From the NCBI RefSeq assembly GCF_900182735.1, contig NZ_FXTU01000001.1, forward strand, positions 434,001-498,000: a stretch of 64,000 nucleotides of DNA, read 5' to 3'. Shown here one piece after another: positions 42,819 through 51,620 of this stretch. The position numbers and the translations under genes are program-made. Position 1 is the stretch's first letter, and the number at the start of each line of letters is the position of its first letter. Under the pieces are notes generated by a model. That model saw nothing but the letters and a program-made list of their open reading frames with translations. It did not search any database and was not told where the DNA came from. This DNA comes from Laceyella tengchongensis (lineage in GTDB: Bacteria; Bacillota; Bacilli; Thermoactinomycetales; Thermoactinomycetaceae).

Positions 42819-44234
42819 ATGCAGGATAGAAAAGCATTGGAGCGGTCGATTGCTGAGATTACGGAGATCGCCAAAGGGTTTGGCTTGGACTTTTATCCCA
42901 TGCGATATGAAATCTGTCCGGCAGACATTATCTATACATTTGGCGCGTATGGCATGCCGACCAGGTTTTCCCACTGGAGCTTCGGGAAAGCATTTCACAA
43001 GATGAAACTGCAATACGATTTAAACCTGAGTAAAATCTATGAGTTGGTGATTAACTCCAATCCGTGTTACGCGTTTTTGCTCAAAGGAAACAGCTTAGTT
43101 CAAAACAAGCTGATTGTGGCGCATGTACTGGCTCACTGCGACTTCTTTAAAAACAATTGCCGCTTTTCAAATACCTCGCGAGACATGGTGGAAAGCATGG
43201 CAGCGAGCGCGGAGCGGATTCGGTTTTATGAATTGAAATACGGCAAAGACGTGGTGGAAGATTTCTTGGATCATGTCTTAGCCATCCAAGAACACATCAA
43301 TCCCAGCCTGCTCGATGCCAGACGGGGCCACCGGCGGTCGGAGCGAAAAACGGAGGCGGAGCCGAAACGTAAACCGCCCTCCCTGTATGAAGACTTGTGG
43401 AAGCTAGATCGCGACGTCCAACAGGAAACGCGTCCTCTCCCCCGCAAAAAGCGTTTTCCAGAGGAGCCGGAGAAGGATTTGCTGTTGTTCCTAATGCATC
43501 ACAGTCGCATTTTGGAAGATTGGCAACAGGACATCATGACGATGCTACGGGAGGAGATGCTGTATTTTTGGCCACAGCTGGAGACCAAGATCATGAACGA
43601 GGGCTGGGCCTCATATTGGCACATCCGCATCATGCGGGAATTGGATTTGGATGAGGCGGAAACGATTGAATTCGCCAAGTTGAACGCTTCCGTCCTGATG
43701 CCGTCCAAAACGTCGATCAACCCGTATTACCTTGGTTTGAAAATGTTTGAGGACATCGAGAAGCGCTACAACCATCCGACGGAGGAAGAACAGCGGGAAT
43801 TAGGCAGGGTGCCCGGCCAAGGGCGGGAAAAGCTGTTCGAAGTGCGGGAATTGGAGTCGGATATCTCCTTTTTGCGCAATTATTTGACCAAGGAACTGGT
43901 TGAAGAATTGGATTTATACGTGTATCAGCGGCAAGGAAACGAATGGACGATCACGGATAAAAACTGGGAGCATGTGCGGGATGAGTTGGTAATGAGCCGG
44001 ATCAACGGGGGGCATCCGGTGATCGTGGTTCAGGATGGGGACTACCTTCAAAACGGGGAGTTGTATCTGGTGCACCGGTATGAAGGGGTTGAATTGGATT
44101 TGAAGTATCTCGAGAACACCTTGCCGCATGTTTATGCGTGCTGGGGGCGTTCCGTTCATTTGGAAACAGTGGTTGAAGGGCGAAAAGTGGTCTTTTGCTA
44201 CAATGGAAAAAAATGCACGCGCAGGTTTGTGTGA
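42819..44234 (+). CDS. spoVR: Stage V sporulation protein R
   Basis: 471 residues, SpoVR family length. 'DFYPMRYEICPADIIYTFGAYGMPTRFSHWSFGKAFHKMK', 'VAHVLAHCDFFKNN', 'MNEGWASYWHIRIMRELDL' and 'NPYYLGLKMFEDIE' are the conserved blocks. Needed for the spore cortex in B. subtilis; the biochemical function is unknown. AAAGGGG lies 12 bases before ATG 42819; TTG 42816 next to it is possible. Own terminator. Confidence 0.93.
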   Translation: MQDRKALERSIAEITEIAKGFGLDFYPMRYEICPADIIYTFGAYGMPTRFSHWSFGKAFHKMKLQYDLNLSKIYELVINSNPCYAFLLKGNSLVQNKLIVAHVLAHCDFFKNNCRFSNTSRDMVESMAASAERIRFYELKYGKDVVEDFLDHVLAIQEHINPSLLDARRGHRRSERKTEAEPKRKPPSLYEDLWKLDRDVQQETRPLPRKKRFPEEPEKDLLLFLMHHSRILEDWQQDIMTMLREEMLYFWPQLETKIMNEGWASYWHIRIMRELDLDEAETIEFAKLNASVLMPSKTSINPYYLGLKMFEDIEKRYNHPTEEEQRELGRVPGQGREKLFEVRELESDISFLRNYLTKELVEELDLYVYQRQGNEWTITDKNWEHVRDELVMSRINGGHPVIVVQDGDYLQNGELYLVHRYEGVELDLKYLENTLPHVYACWGRSVHLETVVEGRKVVFCYNGKKCTRRFV

Positions 44235-44269
44235 CAAGTGGGGCACCAGTGTAAAAACCAAGCGTGATC

Positions 44270-44300
44270 AAGCTCTGGAGGGAATCTCCAGGGCTTTTTC
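44270..44300 (+). terminator. Terminator after spoVR
   Basis: AGCTCTGGAG/CTCCAGGGCT stem with T5. Confidence 0.85.
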
Positions 44301-44419
44301 TTTTGCTTGTGGTTTTGAAAAGGAAATCATTGCATAATCCTAAAATTGTCTTTTGTGTTAACATGAGGTCGTTCGCAGGGTAACAGCCTGTCCAATTTAA
44401 ATATGACAAGGGGGATTCG

Positions 44420-45460
44420 ATGTTAACCAAAAAACATCTTACCAAAGTCACAGGCACACTTGCGGTAACGACCATGCTTTCGGTTGTGGTTCCGTTTAGT
44501 GCGTCTAATGTCGTCACAGAAACGGGAGAAAAAGGTTTTTGGCAAAATGTTTTAGTGAATATTGGCATTCAAAAAGCAAATGCCGCGAGCAACGAAACTC
44601 AGAATGTTCAAACTTTTGGTGACAAAATTATCCAGACTGGTCAAAAATATTTGGGCACTCCATATAAGTACGGGGCGCGTTCCGGTGACACCCGGTATTT
44701 TGACTGCTCTTCTTTTGTGCAACATGTGTTCAAACAAAACGGCGTCTCTTTGCCACGTTCATCCCGTCAGCAGGCAACGGTCGGCAAGAGTGTAGCTAAG
44801 TCCCAACTGCAAAAAGGGGATCTCCTCTTCTTTAAACTCCGTTCTTCTGGCGGAAAAATCGCCCATGTGGGTATTTACGCAGGTAACAACAAAGTGTTGC
44901 ACACCTACGGTAAGGGTGGCGTGCGCTTTGATTCATTGTCCACTCCATGGTTGGAATGGGGTTTGGTTTCAGCGAAGCGTGTCGTACCAGCTGGCGTGGA
45001 TCATACCAATGCGGGCAACCAAGCTGCGGACAAGCCCGGAACAAATCTAGAACAATCAAATGAAGATGCACAACGACTCGCACTCGCAGACAAAATCATT
45101 CAAACAGGGCATAAGTATTTGGGCACACCATACGAATTTGGTGCCAAAGCGGGACAAACCGCCACGTTTGATTGTTCTTCTTTTGTTCAATATGTGTACA
45201 AGCAGCACGGTATTTCCTTGCCACGTTCTTCCCGCCAACAGGCGACAGTCGGTCAAACGGTATCCAAATCCCAATTACAAAAAGGGGATCTGGTCTTCTT
45301 CACCCGTAAAGATACTGCGCCCAATGTGGGTCATGTAGCCATCTATGTCGGGGATGGCAAGATTCTCCACACCTACGGTAAAGGCGGCGTGCGCTACGAC
45401 AGCCTGTCTACGGATTGGTTGGCAAAATCGTATGTTACCGCCAAACGCGTAATCAAATAA
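44420..45460 (+). CDS. Secreted peptidoglycan hydrolase with two NlpC/P60 domains
   Basis: 346 residues. A signal peptide (cut near 'NAAS', ~55) precedes two NlpC/P60 domains of ~115 residues that are near-duplicates. Each has the Cys of 'FDCSSFVQ', His of 'HVGIYAG' or 'HVAIYVG' and a third His in 'LHTYGKGGV'. Such enzymes cut D-Glu-(gamma) meso-DAP bonds in stem peptides for growth or spore mother-cell lysis. Having both domains intact and no SH3/LysM anchor is notable. ATG 44440 has no site; AAGGGGG precedes ATG 44420. Confidence 0.92.
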   Translation: MLTKKHLTKVTGTLAVTTMLSVVVPFSASNVVTETGEKGFWQNVLVNIGIQKANAASNETQNVQTFGDKIIQTGQKYLGTPYKYGARSGDTRYFDCSSFVQHVFKQNGVSLPRSSRQQATVGKSVAKSQLQKGDLLFFKLRSSGGKIAHVGIYAGNNKVLHTYGKGGVRFDSLSTPWLEWGLVSAKRVVPAGVDHTNAGNQAADKPGTNLEQSNEDAQRLALADKIIQTGHKYLGTPYEFGAKAGQTATFDCSSFVQYVYKQHGISLPRSSRQQATVGQTVSKSQLQKGDLVFFTRKDTAPNVGHVAIYVGDGKILHTYGKGGVRYDSLSTDWLAKSYVTAKRVIK

Positions 45461-45471
45461 ATCGGATAGCC

Positions 45472-45512
45472 AAACAGCCCTTTGCCATTTTACGGCAAAG
45501 GGCTGTTTTTTA
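45472..45512. terminator. Bidirectional terminator
   Basis: AAACAGCCCTTTGCC / GGCAAAGGGCTGTTT, 15-bp perfect stem, T run. It lies between the NlpC/P60 gene and the converging GNAT gene. Confidence 0.9.
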
Positions 45513-45960
45513 TTTCTTGCGGATCAAAGTTCCCACCACCCAGCCATAACGTGGGTTTTCCGGTCGGCCCTTTGAAGAGGTCGAAGGCGACCAACCCGCA
45601 ACGGAAGCAAAGCTTTAAACTGGCAGTGTTGTCACAGGCGACACGAGTATAAAGTTTGCCTATTCGATCCAATGTGTGCCGCACTAAGGACTCGCCTACC
45701 CCTTGTTTTCGGAAGTCGGGATGTACGGCGATGATGGCTTCTTGCAGGCCGTAGTGCCCGATGGCGATAACCCCGGACAGTTTCCGTTGGTGTAGCGCTA
45801 CCGCGAGAAAAGTGCCTTCTGGCTGAGCCGTCGTGTTTAGCTGTTTTAGCCACCGTAGCGCGCGATGAGTGATGCGCCCGTCGCCATAACGTTTCATAAA
45901 GTTTAACACGGCTGGCAGATTGGCCGCCAACTGCCGGGGGGTCAAGTTTCGGATGAGCAT
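45490..45960 (-). CDS. GNAT acetyltransferase
   Basis: 156 residues; the acetyl-CoA motif 'IIAVHPDFRKQGVGESLVRHTLDRI' is clear. Its start overlaps the end of the last YheC/YheD gene, so it closes that operon. Target unknown. Co-transcription hints at a role in the same (sporulation) process. Confidence 0.85.
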   Translation of the reverse strand: MLIRNLTPRQLAANLPAVLNFMKRYGDGRITHRALRWLKQLNTTAQPEGTFLAVALHQRKLSGVIAIGHYGLQEAIIAVHPDFRKQGVGESLVRHTLDRIGKLYTRVACDNTASLKLCFRCGLVAFDLFKGPTGKPTLWLGGGNFDPQEIKNSPLP

Positions 45961-47240
45961 GTTTTCATGGCCTCCCCTGTCAATTGGTAACCACTCAAGT
46001 AAAGTGCGTATTCAAGTATGCGCAACAGCGAGAGTCGGCGGATGTCGGGTTCGTCGAATTTCATCGGTTTGGCGTTGGCTTCGAAAAACCAGAGGGTGCC
46101 GTTTTCTTCGATACCTAAATCGATTGACATTTCCCCTAAGGCGGAGGATTGTTTGGATTCGATGTATTTGGCCAGCTCCAAACCGGTTTTTTTGATTTTG
46201 CTCAATATCTCAGGGGCTTTTTCCTTAAAGGTATGCCCGATTACCCGATGCAGACTTTCAATGCGTCCTCCCATCGGGACATGAGTGGAGATCGACGTCG
46301 GTCCGGCGACCCGAACCCCGGCTCCGGTCATCCCCCACTCTCCCTGATTGTTTTTTTGCAACAACATGCGCACATCAAACGGCCGTCCTTCAAAAGTTGC
46401 CAAGGGGATCCCTTGTTGGATCAGATAGGGAAGTTGTTGTGTCAACTGCTGAACGGTTTGGTTCAATGCATCGACACTGGTAAATGTTTTTCGCATCTTC
46501 TCTTTTTTGTCTTGGTAAATGAGTTCAACCCCTTTTTTTATGCGGGATATGCGCATCATGCCGATCCCCGCTTTTCCGTCCACTTGTTTTAAGTACAAGC
46601 GGGGATATTTTTTTAGCAGTTCGTCAAGTTGTAAGTCGGGTGTCCACTTCAAGGTGTAGGGAACCAGCTTTTTTAATGTGTCTGACGCTGCAAGTTGCTG
46701 ATGGAGGGTCCACTTGTCAAAAAAGTGGGGGTTAAACAAGTGGACGCCGGGCATACCGGAAATGGTTTCCATCGCCTTTTGCACGTCAGGGCTTTGTTCA
46801 GCGCGCCGGTTGGGCACCCGATTGTAAACTACGTTGGGAATGGGCAGTTTGGCCTGAATCCACTTCAACCCAGGGGCTGTGGGATCTAGCAGATAGCCGG
46901 TCACGGTGGTTTCCGTTCGGGAAGCCAACCCGCTTGGGGTCAAGACATAGACGGTGATTCCCATTTTGCGCCCGGTACGGATCAGGTCGGCAAAATTGGC
47001 GTGGTTTCCTTGGAATGGTTTGCCCCCGTCAGAGGTCAAGATGGCGATAAATGGGCCCAACGATTGCTTGCTTTGGTAAAGTCGCTCCAATTGCGCCCCT
47101 CCCCGGCTTTCGTCAACAGAGGAGGAGGGGGAAGGCTGATAGCTGAGCGTGGCGTCAAGCATGCCCGGAAAGACCGAAGACCTCTTTTTTTTCGATGTTG
47201 CAGTGGTGCGTTTGCGTTTGTGTTTGTGTGGGGGGTTCAC
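45942..47240 (-). CDS. YheC/YheD-like ATP-grasp protein (fourth in operon)
   Basis: 432 residues. A basic N-terminus ('PPHKHKRKRTTATSKKKRS', residues 3-21) absent from its siblings is followed by 'LGPFIAILTSDGG' and an ATP-grasp fold: 'RLYLKQVDGKAGIGMMRISR', 'YLIQQGIPLATFEGRPFDVRMLLQ', 'GEMSIDLGIEENGTLWFFEANAKP' (metal ligands D, E, N). GTG 47240 has GGAGGAGG 4 bases upstream. In B. subtilis YheC/YheD associate with the spore coat; the ligase reaction is unknown. Confidence 0.87.
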   Translation of the reverse strand: MNPPHKHKRKRTTATSKKKRSSVFPGMLDATLSYQPSPSSSVDESRGGAQLERLYQSKQSLGPFIAILTSDGGKPFQGNHANFADLIRTGRKMGITVYVLTPSGLASRTETTVTGYLLDPTAPGLKWIQAKLPIPNVVYNRVPNRRAEQSPDVQKAMETISGMPGVHLFNPHFFDKWTLHQQLAASDTLKKLVPYTLKWTPDLQLDELLKKYPRLYLKQVDGKAGIGMMRISRIKKGVELIYQDKKEKMRKTFTSVDALNQTVQQLTQQLPYLIQQGIPLATFEGRPFDVRMLLQKNNQGEWGMTGAGVRVAGPTSISTHVPMGGRIESLHRVIGHTFKEKAPEILSKIKKTGLELAKYIESKQSSALGEMSIDLGIEENGTLWFFEANAKPMKFDEPDIRRLSLLRILEYALYLSGYQLTGEAMKTCSSET

Positions 47241-47255
47241 GATACCTCCTCCTTT

Positions 47256-48623
47256 TTAGATGAAATTGGTCAGGTTCAGGCTGTATTCGGTGACCATTTT
47301 CGCCGAGCGGTGGCCGGCGTGCACTAAGCTGGGATGGTGGAAAATGTGGCGCCCCGGTTTGGAATTCACTTCAAACAGCCACACTCGGCCGCTTTTGTCG
47401 ACGCCCATGTCCATGCCCAACTCCCCGAGCGGACCGTTTACGTGTTGTTCCAAAGTTTCTGCGATGGTGATGCTCGCTTGCTTAACCCCGGCTTCGACGG
47501 TTGGCGCATACTCGTGGAACACATCGCGTAGAATCTGGTCGGTAGGGATGATTTTCCCGCCGGTGCGCACATGCGTGGTCACGCTGCCTGGACCGGCCGC
47601 TTTGGAGCCGATGGCAACCACGGTCCATTCCCCAAACCGGTCTTTGTGCAGATGGACGCGAAAATCGACGGGTCGTTGGTCTTTGTGCTTAATCAGGCGA
47701 ATTCCTTGTTGTACGATGTATTTTTGAAAGCGGGTCGGCTCTTTAGCAAAATAATGGTGCACCAATTTGTGCAAGGAACGGAACCGGTGCAGGACATTGC
47801 GGTCTCCCTCTCGGAAGCGGCAATAGTAGCCGAATTCGGGATCGTAGGTGATGCGAAAGATCCCTAAACCCAAGCTCCCGCCACTCGGCTTGAGGTACAC
47901 CATTTGGTGCCGATCCAACATCTGTTTGATGGTGGAGATGGATGGGGACAGATACGTTTCAGGCACCAGGTTTGCGGTATGTGGATGACTGCTTAGCCAC
48001 TGGTGAATTTTCCATTTGTTAAAGAAGCCCTGGTTGAAGATCGGGCAGTTGTATTCATTCTTGAACCGGTTCAGGCATGCTTGCACATAACCGCGCGCTT
48101 CGATGGTTCGGTTAGGTATCCGTTCATAGATGACATCGGGGAAGGGAGCCTTGATTTGTTTCCACTTGTTTCCGACGATATGCCAACCGTAGATGAGGCG
48201 GTTTTGCCAATCCACCAGATCAGGGGTGAATGCATAGATGATCGGATGTTCTTCCAACCCTGCCTTGATAAACTCTTTAAACAGGGGTGAACGCTTTCCA
48301 AAAGGTTGATCCGCGTTTCCTGAAAAACTGGTGGTAAAAATGCCGATCACAGGCCCCAGCTTGAGGGAGCGGTTTTCATATCGCGCGCGAAACTCATTTG
48401 AATAGGGGAGGGCCAAATATTTGGCGGTTTCCCTGGAAATCAAAATTTTTTCGCCCCGATGGGGAATGCGGCGCGCTTGGGTGATGATGGTGCGATTTCC
48501 TAATTCCACTTTGATGGACTGCCCGTTTGTACAACCCCATCGCTCCATGAGTGATTGGCTGAGGCCGATCGCTTGATTTAGCCCTTGGGTTGAGATTTTG
48601 ACGTTGCACATGATTGAATTCAT
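47256..48623 (-). CDS. YheC/YheD-like ATP-grasp protein (third in operon)
   Basis: 455 residues. The N-terminal ~90 residues form a beta-rich domain ('LNQAIGLSQSLMERWGCTNGQSIKVELGNRTI') of the YheC/D type. The ATP-grasp part has 'MVYLKPSGGSLGLGIFRITYD', 'YIVQQGIRLIKHKDQRPVDFRVHLHKD', 'GELGMDMGVDKSGRVWLFEVNSKPGRH'. GGAGGG 5 bases before ATG 48623 fixes the start. Ten bases after the previous gene. Confidence 0.9.
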   Translation of the reverse strand: MNSIMCNVKISTQGLNQAIGLSQSLMERWGCTNGQSIKVELGNRTIITQARRIPHRGEKILISRETAKYLALPYSNEFRARYENRSLKLGPVIGIFTTSFSGNADQPFGKRSPLFKEFIKAGLEEHPIIYAFTPDLVDWQNRLIYGWHIVGNKWKQIKAPFPDVIYERIPNRTIEARGYVQACLNRFKNEYNCPIFNQGFFNKWKIHQWLSSHPHTANLVPETYLSPSISTIKQMLDRHQMVYLKPSGGSLGLGIFRITYDPEFGYYCRFREGDRNVLHRFRSLHKLVHHYFAKEPTRFQKYIVQQGIRLIKHKDQRPVDFRVHLHKDRFGEWTVVAIGSKAAGPGSVTTHVRTGGKIIPTDQILRDVFHEYAPTVEAGVKQASITIAETLEQHVNGPLGELGMDMGVDKSGRVWLFEVNSKPGRHIFHHPSLVHAGHRSAKMVTEYSLNLTNFI

Positions 48624-48633
48624 GGTGACCCTC

Positions 48634-49731
48634 CTACTGCTCGAGTAAAGCGCGTGCATAGCGGATGGGAAGTTGAACAGCTCGCTGGCGAAGTTGCAAC
48701 TCGCCTGTTTTCAAAAAAATGGTGCGGCCCGGTTTGGAGTTTACTTCCAGAATCCAAATGCGGCCTAGCCGGTCGATACCGATGTCTAAGCCCAATTCGA
48801 CCAATGTTCCGTGGTGGGCTTCAATCGTGTGTGGTACCGTCTCGCTGATCTGGTACAACTGTGCAAGAATAAAATCCATCTCTTGCTGTCCATAGTGGGT
48901 TTTCAAGAAACTTTGGATGTTTATCGCTTCTCCGCCACCGTGGAGGTTGGAAGTGATTGATTTCGGTTTGCCGGTGCGGACGGCCATGCCGGTGACTTCC
49001 CACTGCATATGTTCGTTTTTCTGAATCAAGATGCGAATGTCAAAGGGACGGCGATCGGAAGTGTATAAAGAAAGATAAGGCTGAACGATGTAACGGGACT
49101 GCCGGATGAAGGAGTCCAGCCAACTCGACAGTTCCCTATCGTTCTTGAAATAGCGGGACACAATCAGGTTCTGTTGGTCGCGGCCGCGCACCAGATATCC
49201 TTCCTGAGCGGGGATGATCGCGGCGACACCCCGGCCATGGCTTCCACCGTTGGGCTTCGTCACAGCCCCACGATATTTGGCGATACATTCGAACACATCC
49301 GCCGGAGATTGGTACAAACGGGTGGGAGGCAGGAAAGGATGAAGCTCCGGGTTTTGTTTCAGTATGTCGTATGTTTGCAATTTCCCTTTTAGCGGTGTGC
49401 CGAGCAAGCGGACCTTCGGGTCAGAGCACAGACGTTTGATATAAGGTTTATAAAAATGGTATTCTCGTAAATTGTGGTAATAGCAACGGTCGTATATCAA
49501 GTTGGGGAGCGGTCTGACCGTCTTGACCCATGTGTCGTCCAACCGGACGGTCCACCCAGTCGCGGTTCGTTCATCCCACCTGATGTCCGTCGGGACGAAC
49601 ACGAAAATATCCATCCCCCAATTGCGGGCCTCTTGCGCGAGTTGCATAAAATAAGGCGTTTCGTAAAACGGAGGCGTTTTCTTCACGCCCGTTTCCCGGC
49701 ACACGATGATGCCTAACGTCTGTTTCATCAT
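48634..49731 (-). CDS. YheC/YheD-like ATP-grasp protein (second in operon)
   Basis: 365 residues, lacking the N-terminal beta domain of its neighbours: it starts directly at the 'LGIIVCRETGVKKTPPFYETPYFMQL' Rossmann-like segment. ATP-grasp motifs 'GAVTKPNGGSHGRGVAAI', 'YIVQPYLSLYTSDRRPFDIRILIQK' and 'ELGLDIGIDRLGRIWILEVNSKPGRT' are intact. The start codon overlaps the stop of the upstream gene (TAATG). Confidence 0.9.
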   Translation of the reverse strand: MMKQTLGIIVCRETGVKKTPPFYETPYFMQLAQEARNWGMDIFVFVPTDIRWDERTATGWTVRLDDTWVKTVRPLPNLIYDRCYYHNLREYHFYKPYIKRLCSDPKVRLLGTPLKGKLQTYDILKQNPELHPFLPPTRLYQSPADVFECIAKYRGAVTKPNGGSHGRGVAAIIPAQEGYLVRGRDQQNLIVSRYFKNDRELSSWLDSFIRQSRYIVQPYLSLYTSDRRPFDIRILIQKNEHMQWEVTGMAVRTGKPKSITSNLHGGGEAINIQSFLKTHYGQQEMDFILAQLYQISETVPHTIEAHHGTLVELGLDIGIDRLGRIWILEVNSKPGRTIFLKTGELQLRQRAVQLPIRYARALLEQ

Positions 49732-51161
49732 TAATGTTTCCTCCTTCGTGATGTCCAGTGGGGCGCATGTGAAGGAGGGGCATGTGCATGGCGCCGGTAC
49801 AACACAAGATACTGCACATAATCGATCAGCCTGGCGACGGAAGGCCTTGTTTGCGAGGTGGGATTGATGACCGTGTCGTCCGTTTTGGAGGGTTTGGAGT
49901 TGATCTCAATTAGCCATATTTTCCCTTTGGTGTCGATACCGAGATCGATGCCCAATTCGGCGTAATGCCCGCCGACCCACTCTTCAAACGAGTGGATGAT
50001 CGACAAGGCGGCGTGCTGAATGTCGTTGATGCTGGGCTTGGTGGTCAAAGGCAATTCATTCAGCAATTCGCCAGTCTTGCGAATGGTGCCGCCTCGCGCC
50101 AAGTTGGAAACGATGTGTTGGTCATTGGCGATGCGGCCGACAGAAGAGGTGATGCGCCATTTTCCCTGAATGTTTTTCTGCGCGAGGACGCGGAAGTCGA
50201 CTTGCCGCCGTCCGAGTTTGACCAAGTTAAGTCCTTGTTGCATGATGTAAGGTTGTTTTCTTATTTTTTTGTCAAGGAGGTGGAGTAGTTCTTTTTTGGA
50301 AGGCACCGTTTTGGAAAGCGTGCCGTTGGGTGTCGCCGATTGGTAGAGCCATTGTCCGCCGCCGGATTGCTCCACGCGGATGATCCCCTGCCCCAGACTG
50401 CCATTGGTCGGTTTTAGGTAAACGACGGCATGGCGAGAAAGAAACTCTCTGCATTTGTCGGTGTGGTAGGTGTAGGTTTCTGGCAGGTACTGGTGCATGC
50501 GCTCGTCTTTGGACAGGATCTGGTACACTTCCAGTTTGTTGAGAAACCGTTCGTTGAAGATGGGGATGTGAAACTGGTGTTTCAAGCGAGCCAATTTGGC
50601 TTGAACGGATTCCTTTTCTTCGATCTTGCGTGAAGTGATGCGGTTGTAGATGACATCAGGCAGCGGGAGTGCGGCAGCCAGCCAACGGTTGTTTGCTTTA
50701 ATCCACCCTTTGATTCCACGACGATCCGGATCGATCATGTCTGCCAACACAACGGCTACTCTGATTCCCTGGTTCAATGCGGCGGCATCGCATTCGTCCA
50801 GGAAACGGGTGATCGGACCGAACAATTCGTCGTTATCCGTTTGGGGGATTTTGCTGATTAAGATGCCGAACAACGGAGCGAGGCGCAAACGGAGAGAACG
50901 GGAGTCAAATTGCACAACCGTGTGTGGCTGCGCGGGCAGGAGCAATTTGTTGGCCAAATAACTGCTGATAAAGATAACCTTGTGGTTGGCGCGTCTCAGC
51001 CGACCGATAACACCCGTGGTGACGGAGCTGCCGAAAGAGACCCATAGCATGTCGGTGTGGATATTTAGTTTTTTAGCCAATTGATCGCTCATCATGATAT
51101 TGATGTGTTCGGGAAACTGCTGATTGGGTAGTATCTGAATTTGAACTTTTGCCAGCCCCAT
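49731..51161 (-). CDS. YheC/YheD-like ATP-grasp protein (first in operon)
   Basis: 476 residues, closest in plan to YheD: N-terminal beta domain ('VQIQILPNQQFPEHINIMMSDQLAKKLNI'), middle segment, then 'AVVYLKPTNGSLGQGIIRVEQ', 'YIMQQGLNLVKLGRRQVDFRVLAQK', 'ELGIDLGIDTKGKIWLIEINSKPSKT'. AAGGGG precedes ATG 51161. First of five co-directional, overlapping genes, transcribed away from the decayed yheA. Confidence 0.9.
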   Translation of the reverse strand: MGLAKVQIQILPNQQFPEHINIMMSDQLAKKLNIHTDMLWVSFGSSVTTGVIGRLRRANHKVIFISSYLANKLLLPAQPHTVVQFDSRSLRLRLAPLFGILISKIPQTDNDELFGPITRFLDECDAAALNQGIRVAVVLADMIDPDRRGIKGWIKANNRWLAAALPLPDVIYNRITSRKIEEKESVQAKLARLKHQFHIPIFNERFLNKLEVYQILSKDERMHQYLPETYTYHTDKCREFLSRHAVVYLKPTNGSLGQGIIRVEQSGGGQWLYQSATPNGTLSKTVPSKKELLHLLDKKIRKQPYIMQQGLNLVKLGRRQVDFRVLAQKNIQGKWRITSSVGRIANDQHIVSNLARGGTIRKTGELLNELPLTTKPSINDIQHAALSIIHSFEEWVGGHYAELGIDLGIDTKGKIWLIEINSKPSKTDDTVINPTSQTRPSVARLIDYVQYLVLYRRHAHAPPSHAPHWTSRRRKH

Positions 51162-51328
51162 GGTAATCCCCTTCCGCCTGAATTAACTAATGTATGGTAT
51201 GTAGGCCAATATGCGGGAGTGAATAAAACAGGCTTGGCAACTCGTGTTTGTGCGTTTGGCGAATCACGGCTTGTCACTTGGCGCCATTGCGAAAATCGTG
51301 TTACGATGGGCAAGGGAGATGGAAACCC

Positions 51329-51620
51329 ATGGTCAATCCATACGATGGTGCCCATCGGCTGGCGTGGACATGCCAAGCATCTTACATAAGATGTGAGCGG
51401 AGATGAAGACCGCGATCTGGAGGGACAAGAACCTACTGCAAAGCAACATGAGGAGATGCAGGCACTGGGCTTGGCGATTCAGGGAGTTCCGGCCTAGAGG
51501 GCATACCTCGAAACGGACCGGCGTTTCCAAATCTTCCTGTCGGATATCAAACGCAACATCATCGCACCGGTGCAAGAATTGTGGAAGAAGCGTAACAAGA
51601 TTAGAGGAGGGGACGATGGC
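51329..51620 (+). pseudogene. yheA (YlbF/YheA family) relic
   Basis: ATG 51329 after AAGGGAGATGG begins 'MVNPYDGAHRLAWT', like YheA proteins ('..FYDVAYDLENAL'). The frame then breaks. From ~51407 another frame reads 'RDLEGQEPTAKQHEEMQALG', a TAG stop, then 'RAYLETDRRFQIFLSDIKRN' and 'IIAPVQELWKKRN', matching the YheA C-terminus. About 30 middle codons are missing. The last codons run in frame into the ytkL-like gene. B. subtilis yheA is next to yheC/yheD, which fits this position. Confidence 0.65.

Noticed and set aside
44340..44419. Possible c-di-AMP (ydaO) riboswitch before the NlpC/P60 gene
   Set aside because: Such genes often have one, but the conserved ydaO words are absent and the leader is too short.
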